This document shows positions 47,851 to 60,276 of a stretch of 64,000 bases of DNA, piece after piece (position 1 is the first letter of the stretch; each line of letters begins with the position of its first letter). The stretch lies in the NCBI GenBank assembly GCA_037957365.1, contig JARHVA010000250.1, forward strand, positions 833,501 through 897,500, read 5' to 3'. Under the pieces are notes generated by a model that did no database searches, was not told where the DNA came from, and worked only from the letters and a program-made list of their open reading frames with translations. The DNA is from Torreya grandis. Its lineage: Eukaryota > Streptophyta > Pinopsida > Cupressales > Taxaceae. A program made the position numbers and the translations under genes.

Positions 47851-49124
47851 AAAAATGGTTATAAACCTAGAATGTATACATAAGACCATGAAAATATGTC
47901 AATGAAGTTTTTAAAGATAACAATAATGAACTTGCATTATTCATCAATGAGGGAAGTGTCTAATTGAATGATATTTAGATCATCATAAGTTATAATGTTC
48001 ACTTCCATGGTATCTTCTACACAAAATGTAAAACCATCTTTAATAATAGTTAGTAATGAAATGAATTAATCTTATTCAGCTTCTTGTGAGATACAAGGCT
48101 CACCTATGTAAGAATAATTAGAATCAACCGTGTCTAGAAATGGCTAATTAATAAACTATTCTAGAAAGTCTTGAACTATTTGCTCAAAGACTTTGTGTTC
48201 TTATAAGCTAATGTCTGAACCAATTGTAATACTTGGACTTGGTAAAAACTAAGCTTATTGATGAGGTGATCAAACTTCCCTATCCAAGGGTGACTAAAAT
48301 AAAATTTCACCCGTGGACTTATCTTTATCTATACATTTTCTCTGATCCAAAGGTGTTTGATAGAGTTTTTCACTAAAGGATCTCAATGTTTTACTTTTTT
48401 CATCACCAAGGAAGTTTACCTACTCTCCAAAGTAGGTAGTAGTGTCCAATGTGAAGTCAAAACCATATTCATAATCACCAACTCATAACTCATATTTGGG
48501 ACCCATGAACTCAATAATTGATTCTTCATTTTGAAATTCATCTAAAAATATGATATAATCTTGTTAGTCCCAATCAATTAGGTTGTGATAATGGAGGGAA
48601 AGAGAATAATGGGTTGTGATGATAAGAATTTAATGGTATCAAATACATTGGTATTAACCAACTCATTGTATGTGATATAATGGGATTTTGTCACTTTAAA
48701 GAGTTTCATCATCATTTGATAAAGTAGTATCATTCTCAAAATCTATGGTTCACCCCCAAGCAATTTTAATACAAGACCTCAATTTCCTATGTTTTGCCAC
48801 AAGGACAAGCTCAAGAATGCCTTGTGTGTTTACCCCAAATATTTTCCTTTATAATCCATATTTTCCATGATTCTATTAGAAATTGTGTATTTATAATTTT
48901 GAAAACATGTAGAAAAATTGTTACCATATAACCAAGATCCTTCAAAACTAGTTTGTTGATCATGGTTTAGTGACACACTTTTACAAATACAAGTGATTAC
49001 TTCTAATGAGAATTGATTTTCTTTTTTCATATCATGTTGGTCTTGCTAGGGATAGGTTTAGATCTTCCACATGATTTAGGGTACTTGAGTAGTTTAAAAA
49101 CATGGAAAGTGTGTACAAGAGAAA
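47851..49124 (-). pseudogene. Pre-RT part of gypsy element B polyprotein
   Basis: Acidic coding-like sequence on the minus strand (for example IIEFMGPKYEL, GDYEYGFDFTLDTTTYFGE near 48530-48410; DTSLIDE near 47960). No domain is recognised; it corresponds to the poorly conserved spacer between protease and RT. The frame at 49030-48830 is open but unmatched. Gag and protease are absent, so B is deleted between this point and the LTR at 49125. Confidence 0.45.
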
Positions 49125-50275
49125 GTGAATATAATTTATAAATCAATCTTAACTTGGAGAAGAAAAATCAAACTATCCATTATACTTGTTGGTACATTTA
49201 GATAATCAAGGTCACAACTAATATGGATCTGTTAGACCTAAATATGGGTTATTTTACCATAAATTATCACTATTTATGGTTCCAAATCCTCTAATCAAGT
49301 AATATAACATAATATACCTAGCTAAGTCTTATAATTTGTAACAAAGTAAAGTAAATATAATCTAGTGTTCACCAAAACTTATGGCATAAATGGGGGATAA
49401 TAAATATAAATGATAAACATGAAAATAATAAATCTACTCAAGTCAATATAGAGGTAATCCTAAGCATGGAGACATAAATAAATTCATAAGCCTTTAAACA
49501 TGTAAATCTATCTGCTAATAAAAGATGAGTAGGAGTTATGAATACTTACTTTGAAGATGAACCTGTCAAGTCTCAATCTCTCCCTTGGACAATGGTGCTT
49601 TTGAAGAGGTTATTGTGGTTCATAAGGATAAAAAATATAGGTCATCTCTAGGCTAAAATAATTTTCCTATGCATCCAAAATACTTTTCCCACAAGACAAG
49701 ATTCTTCTCTAAGGAAATATGAAACCTTAAGTAATGACTCCTCAAGTATAATGGTGGATAAGCATATAAAGAATCACAAATGAATGATTCACTCTATTAT
49801 AAATGGGGTGAAATTTGTGTTTATATATATGGATATAACATTGAACCCTTCCAAAATTTTAGCCAATGTAGTTAGCCCATTCAACCTATCTAGTTATTAA
49901 ATAGATCGGTTAGGTACCAAACTATCAACTTAGTCCTATAACATATTCAATTCTTAGAATATTGTTGAGTCATTTGACTATGTTTGGAGGATGGTAAAAG
50001 GAGGGTTTTGGTTAGGTATGGGTTGTCTTAGGTGGTGAATTATTAGAATGATCATGTAAGGTAGTGTCTAATCTTAATAAAATGTATAGGAGGGAATTGT
50101 GTTGGTTTCAATGGTGGTATAGGGAACAATAATCTTGAGAATCACTAATGGTCTATGCACCCTTTTCTTAGTGCACCCTTTAATGCATGCACTTAGAGAG
50201 ATTCAGATTTGATGGATTATTTAAAGAGAGAAATAATTTGTAATTGATAAAGTTTAAAAATATTTTGTGTATACA
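49125..50275 (-). repeat. Minus-oriented LTR of the gypsy A family (3' LTR of element C)
   Basis: The reverse complement matches gypsy A's LTR from its start (TGTATACACAAAATATTTTT at 50275 downward) to near its end (AAGATTGATTTATAA at about 49125). It includes the central block GGGAGAGATTGAGACTTGAC (A: GGGAGAGATTGAGGCTCGAC). On its upstream side lies a polypurine tract (50276-50292), so it is a 3' LTR of sequence at higher coordinates. On its other side lies B's pol without gag, so it may also be B's 5' LTR after a deletion or recombination. Confidence 0.8.
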
Positions 50276-50292
50276 TATTCCCCACTTGAAGA
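50276..50292 (-). other. Polypurine tract of element C
   Basis: The minus strand reads CTTCAAGTGGGGAATA directly before the LTR start. Flanking CTACATGACATGTGAT matches CTCACATGACACGTGAT before gypsy A's 3' LTR. Confidence 0.65.
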
Positions 50293-52644
50293 TCACATGT
50301 CATGTAGCTGAAACATGGGATGGTCTTTTGATAAAATAACACAACATCACACAATGATAAGCTAAATAAATTTAAATATTTTAAAGCATGAAATAACTAA
50401 AATAAAATGACTTAAAGGAAATAACTAAAATAAATAAGTAATATATCCATACCTTAACTTACCTTTATTGTTGAATGGTTATCTATTTTTTTTGTATTTT
50501 TTATTGTGAAAGGTGTAGATATTACTTTAGACAAACCCTAAGGATTAAAAACCAAGGAGTAAAGACAAACAAATGCAAGAAATTCAATAAAAATGAAATG
50601 TCTAGGCATGATTTACTTAGAAATTTGGTAAGATAAGGTGATAAATGTTAAGTTAGGACAAAATGACTAAGCCAAAAAATTTAGAGTAAATCAGTTAATC
50701 AAAAATCCAAGGATACTAAATAGTTGAAAAATTAACAAAAAAGCGTGCCTTAGGTAAAAAAAAGTGGCAAAATAAATCAAACCAAATGCGTGTAAAGGTA
50801 GTATTATAAGTCTAACATCAATGTATAAAGGAGTAACAAACCAAACTTTAGATAAATATGGAAAATAAAAATTAAAACAACATTGAGGATTGAGAAGTAA
50901 TAATCCAAACTCATTCAACAATGGAAAATTTACATGAAGTAAAAACAACATGGTGAGTGAGAAGTAATAATCCAAACTCACTTAACAATGTGAAAATTAT
51001 GGAATTAAATAAATGGATGCATTTGTCTAAAAAAAGGAAAGATAATAAATGTTTTTTAAATAAATTAAATGAAACCAAGGTAAATCTAGAAATATAAAGC
51101 AATGGTGTAAATAAGATAATCCATAGTCACTCAAGCATATTGTTTTTTTCTAAAGATAGATAAAACCAAAAAAAATTAGTGATAACATGTTGTAATATGT
51201 GAGTAAGAGGTAATATATAAGAGGGGAAACAAATTTATAATCAAAATTGCCTATCAAGGAGGGAATGAAGTGGGTGGTGGGGGATATGTAGGAAAAATCA
51301 AGGTATAGAGACTCTTTATCGAAGTTAAGACACTAAAATTAATTTTTTTAAAGAGGACTTTCAACATGATGGAATCTGAAGAACTTATCCTAACCAAAAA
51401 TATATTGGGTTATCAAATGAAGTATGAATATCATCCCATGAAGGATATATGCATGAAAATTAAAGTGAATCTACCTTCCCACAATGTGTTCCCCATTCCT
51501 TAGGACCCCTTACAGAGTCATTGGTCTACTATGAAGATTGGGTAATTGTGTCATAAATTAGGTATCACTATAGATAATTTTTAATTCTCCTATCCCAATC
51601 TAATATCTTACTACACAAAAATAGACCTCGGCTCTATTATGAGGCCAAATGTGGAGTTTGAGATTTGATTAGGAATAGGAGATGTGTTATATATCATTTA
51701 TTTTGGTGTGATGTTGACTTTTTGATTGTTATATTATATTTTGGTCATTGCCTTTTATGAATGATTTATCTTGTAAAATTTTTATGGCTTTTTTAATTAC
51801 TCATCCATACATATTTGAAGAACCAAATGTGGCTGCTGAAAATGACTATCATTTGAAAACTTTGAAATTAGCTATAAAGAAAGAGGATTTAGATAGGATG
51901 GTGTCTAAGATTATTATTTATTCATGTTAAATAAAAGTTGTATCTTTTAGCCCACCTTATTTTATCTAAAGTGGAATGAAACAAAAAGAAATCAAGGAGA
52001 AATGAACATGAAACAATTCAAATATCAAAAAATGTGACAAGGTGAAAGGGACATAATGACATGTAAGTATGATTATTTATCATAAGGATGTAAGTTTGGG
52101 TAAACATGCTAACAAAGTTTTTTGTGCAAGTTGTATCTACAAAATAAACAAAAACCAAGGTTGAGAATATGTAATCACAAACTTTTAACCTTGTCTTAAA
52201 GTTTTAAAAAGAACACTCAATTTTGAAATTTCTTTTGAAAGAATACATAGATTTTATGAGGATATCATGGTCCTATCCATGGCGTTACACTACAACTCAT
52301 AAAAACTAAACCTAAGTAGGTGTAAAAAGTGGAAATGGTATTTGTGAGGAATGCCTAGTCCTATCAATGGTCTTATATGATAACTCAAAAAAAGAAAGAA
52401 GAGAATAAAAAAGGTTTGTAAAATGATAAACAAATGATCAAAAGAGAAAAGGTGTTAAAAATGGATGTATGAAATAAATTGTATTTATGAGTAAAACTGG
52501 TCCTATCCTTTGTATATTAATGCAACTCATGAATTAAATGAAAATAGAAACTAAAGGACCAAATAAGGGAACTAAGGTTTATGTATAAACTAGGTGTTAA
52601 ACATGAGAGATTGTTGGAGGAATTCCTACAATAAGTTAATAGGA
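50293..52644 (-). other. Internal 3' region of element C, non-coding
   Basis: No gene. Minus strand of 51465-51560 matches 40440-40560 of gypsy A. A unit of about 68 bp (GAGAAGTAATAATCCAAACT core) is repeated at about 50895 and 50963, with a weaker third copy near 51110. Units with GTCCTATC(C/A)ATGG and an A/C-rich tail recur at about 52270, 52370 and 52500. These are the family's 3' UTR tandem repeats. The short frames here (50691-51102 minus, 51748-51930 plus) are products of the repeats. Confidence 0.55.
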
Positions 52645-54669
52645 TAGATTTAACTTTTTAAAGTTATGTATTTTGAGCCCTAGGTTGTTAAAGGGGCAAA
52701 GTACAACAAATCAGGTTATAAAATATGTAATAAATAAAATCACTAATTTTTAATAGAATTAACCTAGTTTGACCTTTCTAAAAATAACAATAAATGATGA
52801 AAATAATTACTTAGATGGAAATTGATTGAGACTAAAGAACTAGGGGCTTTAAATTAGTTAATGAGCTGATTTGAGTGGTATGAACATGATCCAAGTATCA
52901 AAACCCTTCCTAGATAGTAGCTCCCCAATTGGATAGTATCACCAATAGTACTAGTGTCTTCCTCTTAACACTAGTTTTATCTATGTATAATTACTTTGTG
53001 ATTCTGGTTACACCTATATCAATGTCTACCAAGCCTATTCCCATGCATAAAAGTTTTGATTCCCTGTTGGTGACCTATTTTGACTAATTTTTCATGTAAA
53101 CCCTAGACTTCCATTTTTTATGGCATCCAAGTAGAAAAGTGTGATGTTAATGGGGTAGGGTATAAATCCTCAACACCTCGTTGTAATGAGAGTTGCCTAC
53201 ATACCAATAATTTGAGAAGGGACCAAGCTTGATATAGTTTTTTCCACCTAAGTGTTGATGCAAGTACAAGTGAAGCTAGTATGAATGCTAGTTTCAATGT
53301 TTGGAGTGATGTTAGAGATTATAAATATATGTATTTTGAGCTTGGGATGGTTGTATATTATTGTGTATGATTGTAAATTTTATCTATGGGCTCAATATAC
53401 TATATATATTAAATTAATCCAAAACTTATAAAAAAATCAAAGGGAGAGAATATGAAAGAAATCAGAAATTATAATGATATTCTTACCATCACCTTGATTC
53501 TCTTTTATTCCATCCAAGATCTTCAAATGGATTCTCCAAATATTTTTTACATGCTTTTTGGATTTCTTGATAGTGGTTGCTTCAAGATCTCAAGTGGGGA
53601 TGAAAGGATTAATGGCTTCTTGGTTACAAGGATATGTAGATGCAATGAAATTATGATGGATTAGAGAGATTATATATGATTTCAATAGTTATTTACAATT
53701 ATTCCAACCAAATTCTATGCTTGGTTATTTATAGGGTGGTGAGGTAGGATTAAAATGAATTTTAAATTCATTAAAACCCTCTATTTTTAGATAATTCTAG
53801 AAAGTTAGAGAAGGCTATAGATTTTAGAGGCTTCTAGATTTGATTAGGAGTTAGTAGTGATTAGTTTATGGGTTTTAGGGAGGTTTAAGGATCTAGTTGT
53901 GTATGAGAGGCTATGGATAGGTTGGGTATGGGGGTAGGTAGATTATTTTGTGTTTAAAATTGGCAAGTGGGGCAAGTGGTTAATAAATGAGGTGAGATTA
54001 GTGATTTAATGGGATGTTAGTAAGATAAAAAAAGGGATTAATGTATCATGGAGGGTGTAGGAGGTTAACATGATGTAGGAAATATAGAATGGGGAATGGC
54101 ATTTAATTATTTAATTAGGACTATAGTTATGGGATTAATTGTAATAAATAGTAGGATTAGTGGAATAGTTAGGGTAAGAATATTTAGATGTATAAAAATT
54201 ATATGTAGAATTAGGGAATAATAAGGATTAATAACCTTGATTGTACATAACTAATTCTAATTTAGTTTGTGTTATTGCATCTAATTTCCATCTAGTGAAT
54301 AAAGGGCTAAAAGTCATGTGTATATACTCTTCTAATGCTTTTATGGGTCTTAAAAGAGGTCTAAGATGACATAGGTGGTTATTGATTTGAAAATATATTT
54401 GTTGGTGAAAAAAGGTATGAAAATGATAATAACACCCAAACTAGGGCACTAACACCATTGACGCTATTGTCCAAGTTATGGTGCTAGTGTCCAAGTGGCA
54501 TAACCTGAGATACTTGGGGCCAAGATGCTAAAGTGAGGGTATGAGACTACTTTAGATATGCGTATGAGAGGCGTCTAAATAGGCCCCAATATAGGTATGG
54601 GTCTAAGTTGTGGATAAGTGGTCTCAAGTAGCATTCTTATCAGTCAAGTGACATTTTTAGATGACTACA
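52645..54669 (-). repeat. 3' LTR of family-D minus copy (long form)
   Basis: Starts TGTAGTCATCTAAAAATGTC on the minus strand. Shared blocks with the LTR at 60277-61496 include ACTAGATGGAAATTAGATGC and the AACTATATCAAGCTTGGTCC region. It is longer by about 820 bp: the stretch of about 53385-54205 has no counterpart in the other family-D LTRs. That stretch contains CTATAAATAACCAAGC on the minus strand (about 53740), a possible TATA box. Confidence 0.7.
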
Positions 54670-54670
54670 T

Positions 54671-54681
54671 CCCCCCCCCCC
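54671..54681 (-). other. Polypurine tract (G11) of family-D minus copy
   Basis: Eleven C on the plus strand, that is a pure G run on the minus strand, one base before the LTR start. Confidence 0.65.
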
Positions 54682-56063
54682 TTATTAGAGAAATGTGGAA
54701 AAGTTAAATGACTACAATAAAGGAAAATAAATGTACCTAGACTTACCTAAGAGGCTAAGCTCATGAATCTGAGTCTAAGTGTATGAAACATGCTCCATTT
54801 TGCATCCTATAAATAAAATGAGCATAAATCAGTCCTTAAGATATATCAAAATTAAAAGACAAAAATGAATAAAGAGATAAGAGAGATGAAAGAAATGAAT
54901 ACACCTTACTGGTTATGTGAACTAATGCATAAACCTGGTGACATCATGTGTGTGCATGTAGATAGTGATAAAATTAGTGAATAGCTTAGATTGAGTGAAT
55001 GAATTTCTCAATACCCATGTGTGGGTGGATTAAGAACTCAATATGGTTTTGAATCTATCATTTCCAATCCCTACTTGTGGATCATGACTTGTGAATAACT
55101 TAGATTGGATTGATGGTGTATCTAACCCTCTCATGTAGGGGGTTCAAGAAAATCCAATAGAATATGACTTCATCATCTCCTACCCATGTGTATTATATGT
55201 ATCTAAAACTAAAACTATGTGATGTAACTAAAACAATATAATATGGCTCTAGGCCACTTGAAAAATCTAAAATGTAAATTGGATCTAGGCCCCTCAAGAA
55301 TGTAAGATATATATGGGCCACTCAAGTTTACCAATTTTTGTAGATAGAGTAAGTCATAAAATATGGATTGTAATGGTGTGAATGGTCTCTATATTAATAA
55401 CATAGATAATGATATGAAGTTTATCATTTTATCTTATTAACTAGATTAAAAATGAGCACATAGAAATAATACGACACACACATGCCCCCAAATTTGATAT
55501 TTGTGCATATGGATTATGTATTGAGTTATAATAGTCATATTTGAGTATCTAAAACTAAAATGGGAATGATCATACTAAGTATGATACACCCAATATGAGC
55601 AAATTGGTATGAATCTATGCTAAACTAAACAAAAACTAGTAATTTGTTACTCAGCCTATACAAACTTAGACTATACCTACTATAATTTTCTAGACAATCT
55701 AGAATTTATTGAAAATAAGGATACAAGACAATAGCATTGGTCCTGTTAATGTCACACTTTGGACACTAATCTACAACTATATTAATTTCTATGCAACTAT
55801 AAGTGGTCTTTATCTGATTTTTTCCCACTGTGTTTTCTTAAAATTGATTTCTGTATTATGTGATTATGTCTAAGAAAAATTATACTCTGAGTGCATTCAA
55901 ATAGATTGATATCTATGAAAAAACTCTATGAATGCCCCCTCTTTTAAGGGGAGATATTGAACCTGTGAAATAACTATCCTCGAAATAAAAATATATGCAT
56001 GATATGTGTTAGTTGGAGAATATATTATATCTATGTAATAAACCACTATAATGTGCATACATG

Positions 56064-56543
56064 TGTAATCATGTAAAAATGGCACTTGAGTGATAAGAGT
56101 GATACTTGAGATCACCTATCCCTAGTTTATCCCTAGACCTATCCTAGGGCCTATTTTCACACTTATCTAGCCTTTATATGGTCCACATGCATCCCTAATC
56201 ATCCCTAAATAAATCTTAGGCCCTCATTGTTGCATCTTAGCCCTTGTGCCTTAGGTTATACCACCTAGACACTATCACCATAATAGGGATAGTAACACCA
56301 AATGGTTTTAGTGTCCTAATTTTGGTTCTAGTGTCCTTTCCCTTTTTTTTCACAAATTAGATATCTTTTCAAATCTTAGACCTCATATGGTTAGCCTAGA
56401 CCTCTTTCAATACCCACACAAACATTAAAATGATATATATACATATATATATATATACATATATATACATAGAAACATATATATATATATATATACATAT
56501 ATGTGTGTGTGTGTGTATGTGTGTGTATGTGTATGTATGTATG

Positions 56544-56581
<38 letters not shown>

Positions 56582-56682
56582 TACATAGATACAATATACA
56601 TATATATATATATATATATGTATCTATGTATATATATATGTATGTATGTATATATATATGTATGTATGTGTGTGTGTGTGTG

Positions 56683-56752
<70 letters not shown>

Positions 56753-57593
56753 AACCTTATCCCTTTAACCACTAGATGGAAATGGGATGAAAATTACACA
56801 TACAAACTCAGGACAAGTTATGCATAATTAAGTTTATCAATTTCTATTTTTTATTGCTTCTACATAATACCATCAACAACATTTATAAGCTTGAATTACT
56901 CATATTTATAGTCTCAATCACATTCAAAACAATCATGTATATAGTCATACTAGCTTTACTTGCACTTGTACCAAAACTTAGATGGGTAAAACTACATCGA
57001 TCTTGATCCCTCTTCAGAGTATTGGTATATAGGAAACTCTCATCATAGTAGGGTGTTGAGGATGTCTAGCCTACCCCATTAACAAACACACTTTTCTACT
57101 TGTATCAATTGAATGCCCTTACAACATGAAGGATTAGGGTTTGATCATAAAATTAGTAAACATATGCCATCTATAATGTCTTATAACTCATGCAAGTAGG
57201 AATAGGCTTGATAGACCTAAACATAGGTACACCTAAAAGTTTAGAAGACTCCTACATAGATGACACTACTACCAAAATAAGAACACTAACACCACATGAA
57301 ACTACTATCCAATTAAGGTACTACTATTTGAAATGGTTTTTGACACATGATTCCTTTTTTTGACACTCAAACCAGCTTCTTCCTTAGCTTTTAGCCTCCA
57401 TATCATCCAACTCAGTCATTTTCTAGATAAGTTCTCGTTTACATTATTTATTATTTTTTAAGAAGGGCCAAATTTGGTAAATTCTATAACAAATCAGTGG
57501 TTGTATTTATAACCTATTTATACCCTAATTTACCATACTCAGATCTTTAATAGTATAGGATTTACATTCACTAAGTCCTAAAAGGTTAAAAGA
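56064..57593 (+). repeat. 5' LTR of the family-D plus copy
   Basis: Starts TGTAATCATGTAAAAATGGC; ends CCTAAAAGGTTAAAAGA (the usual CA is now GA). It equals the 3' LTR in length once the microsatellite at 56431-56752 is subtracted. Confidence 0.8.
56431..56752 (+). repeat. Compound (AT)n / (TG)n microsatellite inside the LTR
   Basis: About 320 bp of alternating (AT), (TG), (TATG) and (ATAC) runs. The 3' LTR has only TATATATATG at the same place, between CACTAGATAG and ACTTTTATCCCTTTAACC. The frames of 67-115 codons across it on both strands are products of the repeat. Confidence 0.9.
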
Positions 57594-60262
57594 TTTCATG
57601 AACCTAACTTACTTCTAATACTATTCAAAACCCTGACCCTGGATGTTCTTAGGGTTTGTATCCTTTTTATTTCTATGCCTAGATATTAGTTCTAAAATTT
57701 CATATTTGTTGTAGTATTTTATTTTTGTAATATTTCATAGATTAAATTTATTTAAAGGTTCAAAGTATAAAATATTTGTTTTCCTACTCCCCAAACTCCA
57801 ATGGTAGAATTCAACAACTGATTTGATATATTTCTTATATTTACACACCACATATGCTAGATATCTTAGTATAGATATTTTTATCATACATATATGCTTC
57901 ACTTGTTCTTGTCAAGTGCTTACATATTCATATAGGACTCAAGTCCACTAAATCAATCCAAATTTGATATTATCTACCCATTGGAGGCATATGCATAGAT
58001 ACATAGTTTATTCATTTAACACATTCACCCATTTTGGGACACACTATATACAATTTTGATTACCAAGTTACATCTTTGTAGACTCTAAATCACAGATTTA
58101 GCATTGTTATATATTGATATTGATCATGAGAAACTTACTCATATTTTTTGTTAAGTACTACTAATTTAGACTCAATATATGTATACATTGACTCTTACAT
58201 AGATTTGCATTACATGTTCATGCATACTTTTATTTCTACCTTTCCTAATTATATTTGATTATATATCTATGCTTCTTATATTTTAGGGAATTTGAATATG
58301 GCATTGTTCTTTATATCTATGCCACTTATTTTCATAGTATGTATGCTTTAGACATGCACCCATGTCCTTGGGTGTGCCTCCCAGATTGTGTATGTGAATA
58401 TTTGAACATGTCCTTTCATGTGGCTCTAAGCCAACTTGTTTGCTATTTGTATATGTTGGCATTTGAACATGTCCTTGTATGTCTTGCTTTCTTATATTTA
58501 GTGACATGTTCCCATGTCCCTTATATTTTTGGCCCATTGGAGTACTTTGTGTTTCTTGTATGTGGTGTATGCATACTTTCTTGTATGTTTCATGACTATG
58601 ACACTTGTCTCTTACTTGTTACACACTCAAATTATAGATGTCATGAGGGACCTCATGCATCTCCCCTTCCTAATTTGGTGCTATGATGGACATCATTCCA
58701 TATCCCCCTAGGTAGCTACTCAATTACTACTTAGATTTGTTGTTACATACATTTTTTTTATCTATCTTGATAGCCTAGTAAATGCTAGACATAATATACA
58801 TTACAAATTATAAACTTGTGATCAAATTATATTACATTTTTATGTTATGTATGCACATTATATTATATTATTATGCAGACATCATATATGATCTAGCTAA
58901 CACACATCTTAGAGATCTTTTTATTTTGAGGATAGTTCTTTCATAGGTTGAATAAATCCCATTAAAAGTGTTGGAATTCATAGGGGTTGTTCACAAAGAT
59001 AAAGCTCTCATAATGGACTCAAAGTACATTTTTAGCACACAAGCTTAGATTATAGAACTCAGACTTGGGTAAACATCCTAGAAAATAGTGACATAGATAT
59101 TAGTATATTTACATAAAAATTAGAATAATCAGATAGTATTGTGTAAATTGGGACAATAACACCACATAACACTATTATCCAATTTATGGTTCTATTATCT
59201 AGTAGCCTTAGCTTTTAAAAAATCTAGGTTGGATAGAAAATTATAGTAGGTATAGTCTAGGTTTGCATAAGTTTAGTTATAGATTTATTAATTTTGCTTA
59301 GTTTAGATTAAATTCATATAAGTTACTTTGATTAGGGTCATAATTTATGGCATGACCATTCCTTTTTTTAGTTTACATACTCATATCCATATTATTATAA
59401 CTCAATCTAGAATCTATATGCTCATATATCAGATTTGGGGGTATGTGCACGGTACATTATTTCTATATATTCACTTACATACCTATTAATTAGATGGAAT
59501 GATAAATTCCATGTCATTCTCTATGATTTATTCATTAGACATCATATTCTAAGTTATACACAAGATTCATTCCTTACACCATTTATAGTGGTTGGAATTC
59601 TCAAGTGGCCTGGACCTATATAATATACTTGAGTGGTTGCAAAGCTAACATCTCCAGCTAGATATCTCCAAGTAGACATTTCTAGTTACATTGTGTAGTT
59701 TTAATTTTAGATGCATCTACTACACATGGGTTAGAAGTGATGGAGTCATAGCCTACTTGACTTATTTATCTACCCACATGAGAGGGTTGGACATACCATC
59801 AATCCAATCCAAGTTATTCACAATTCATGATCCACCAAGTAGGGGTGGGTAATGATGGACTCAAAATTGGATTGAGTTCTTAAACCACTCACACATGAGG
59901 ATTGATCAATCTATTAGCTCAGTCTAAGCTATTCACTAGTTTATCACTATATACACGTGTACATAGGTTGTCACTAGATTTATGCATTGGTTCACATACC
60001 TAATGAGGTTTATTTGTTCCTTTCCTCTCTCTCTCATCCTTTCACTTAGTTTTACTCAATTTTAATTATTTACATAGTTTTGTCTTTGATTTTGATATCT
60101 CTTAAGTAAGGATTGATCTATGCATGTTTCACTTTTAGGACACACATTGGGGCACGCTTCACATAGTCAAATCTACACTCATGGGCTTCACCTATTAGGT
60201 AAGTATAGGTATGTTTATTTTTCATTTATCCTAGTCATCTCATTTGGTTGCATTTATAGAAT
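57594..60262 (+). other. Internal region of the family-D plus copy (non-coding)
   Basis: The frame at 58255-58686 is open (143 codons, rich in Cys and Tyr), but the homologous place in the minus copy is broken and the frame runs over a tandem repeat. I therefore treat it as non-coding. Units with GAACATGTCCTT or its variants recur at about 58353, 58405, 58465 and 58510. The rest aligns to the minus copy. Confidence 0.6.
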
Positions 60263-60276
60263 AAATGGGGGGAAAA
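60263..60276 (+). other. Polypurine tract of the family-D plus copy
   Basis: AAATGGGGGGAAAA directly before the 3' LTR; the counterpart in the minus copy is the G11 run at 54671-54681. Confidence 0.65.

Noticed and set aside
50691..51102. Two overlapping minus-strand frames of 63 and 96 codons
   Set aside because: They arise from an AT-rich 68 bp tandem repeat in the 3' UTR of element C; no domain.
56391..56827. Four overlapping frames of 67-115 codons on both strands
   Set aside because: They run through the (TG)n/(AT)n microsatellite and encode only Cys-Val, His-Thr and Ile-Tyr repeats.
58255..58686. 143-codon open frame, Cys-rich, in family D
   Set aside because: The homologous stretch in the minus copy is not open in the same frame over its length, and the frame covers tandem GAACATGTCC units.
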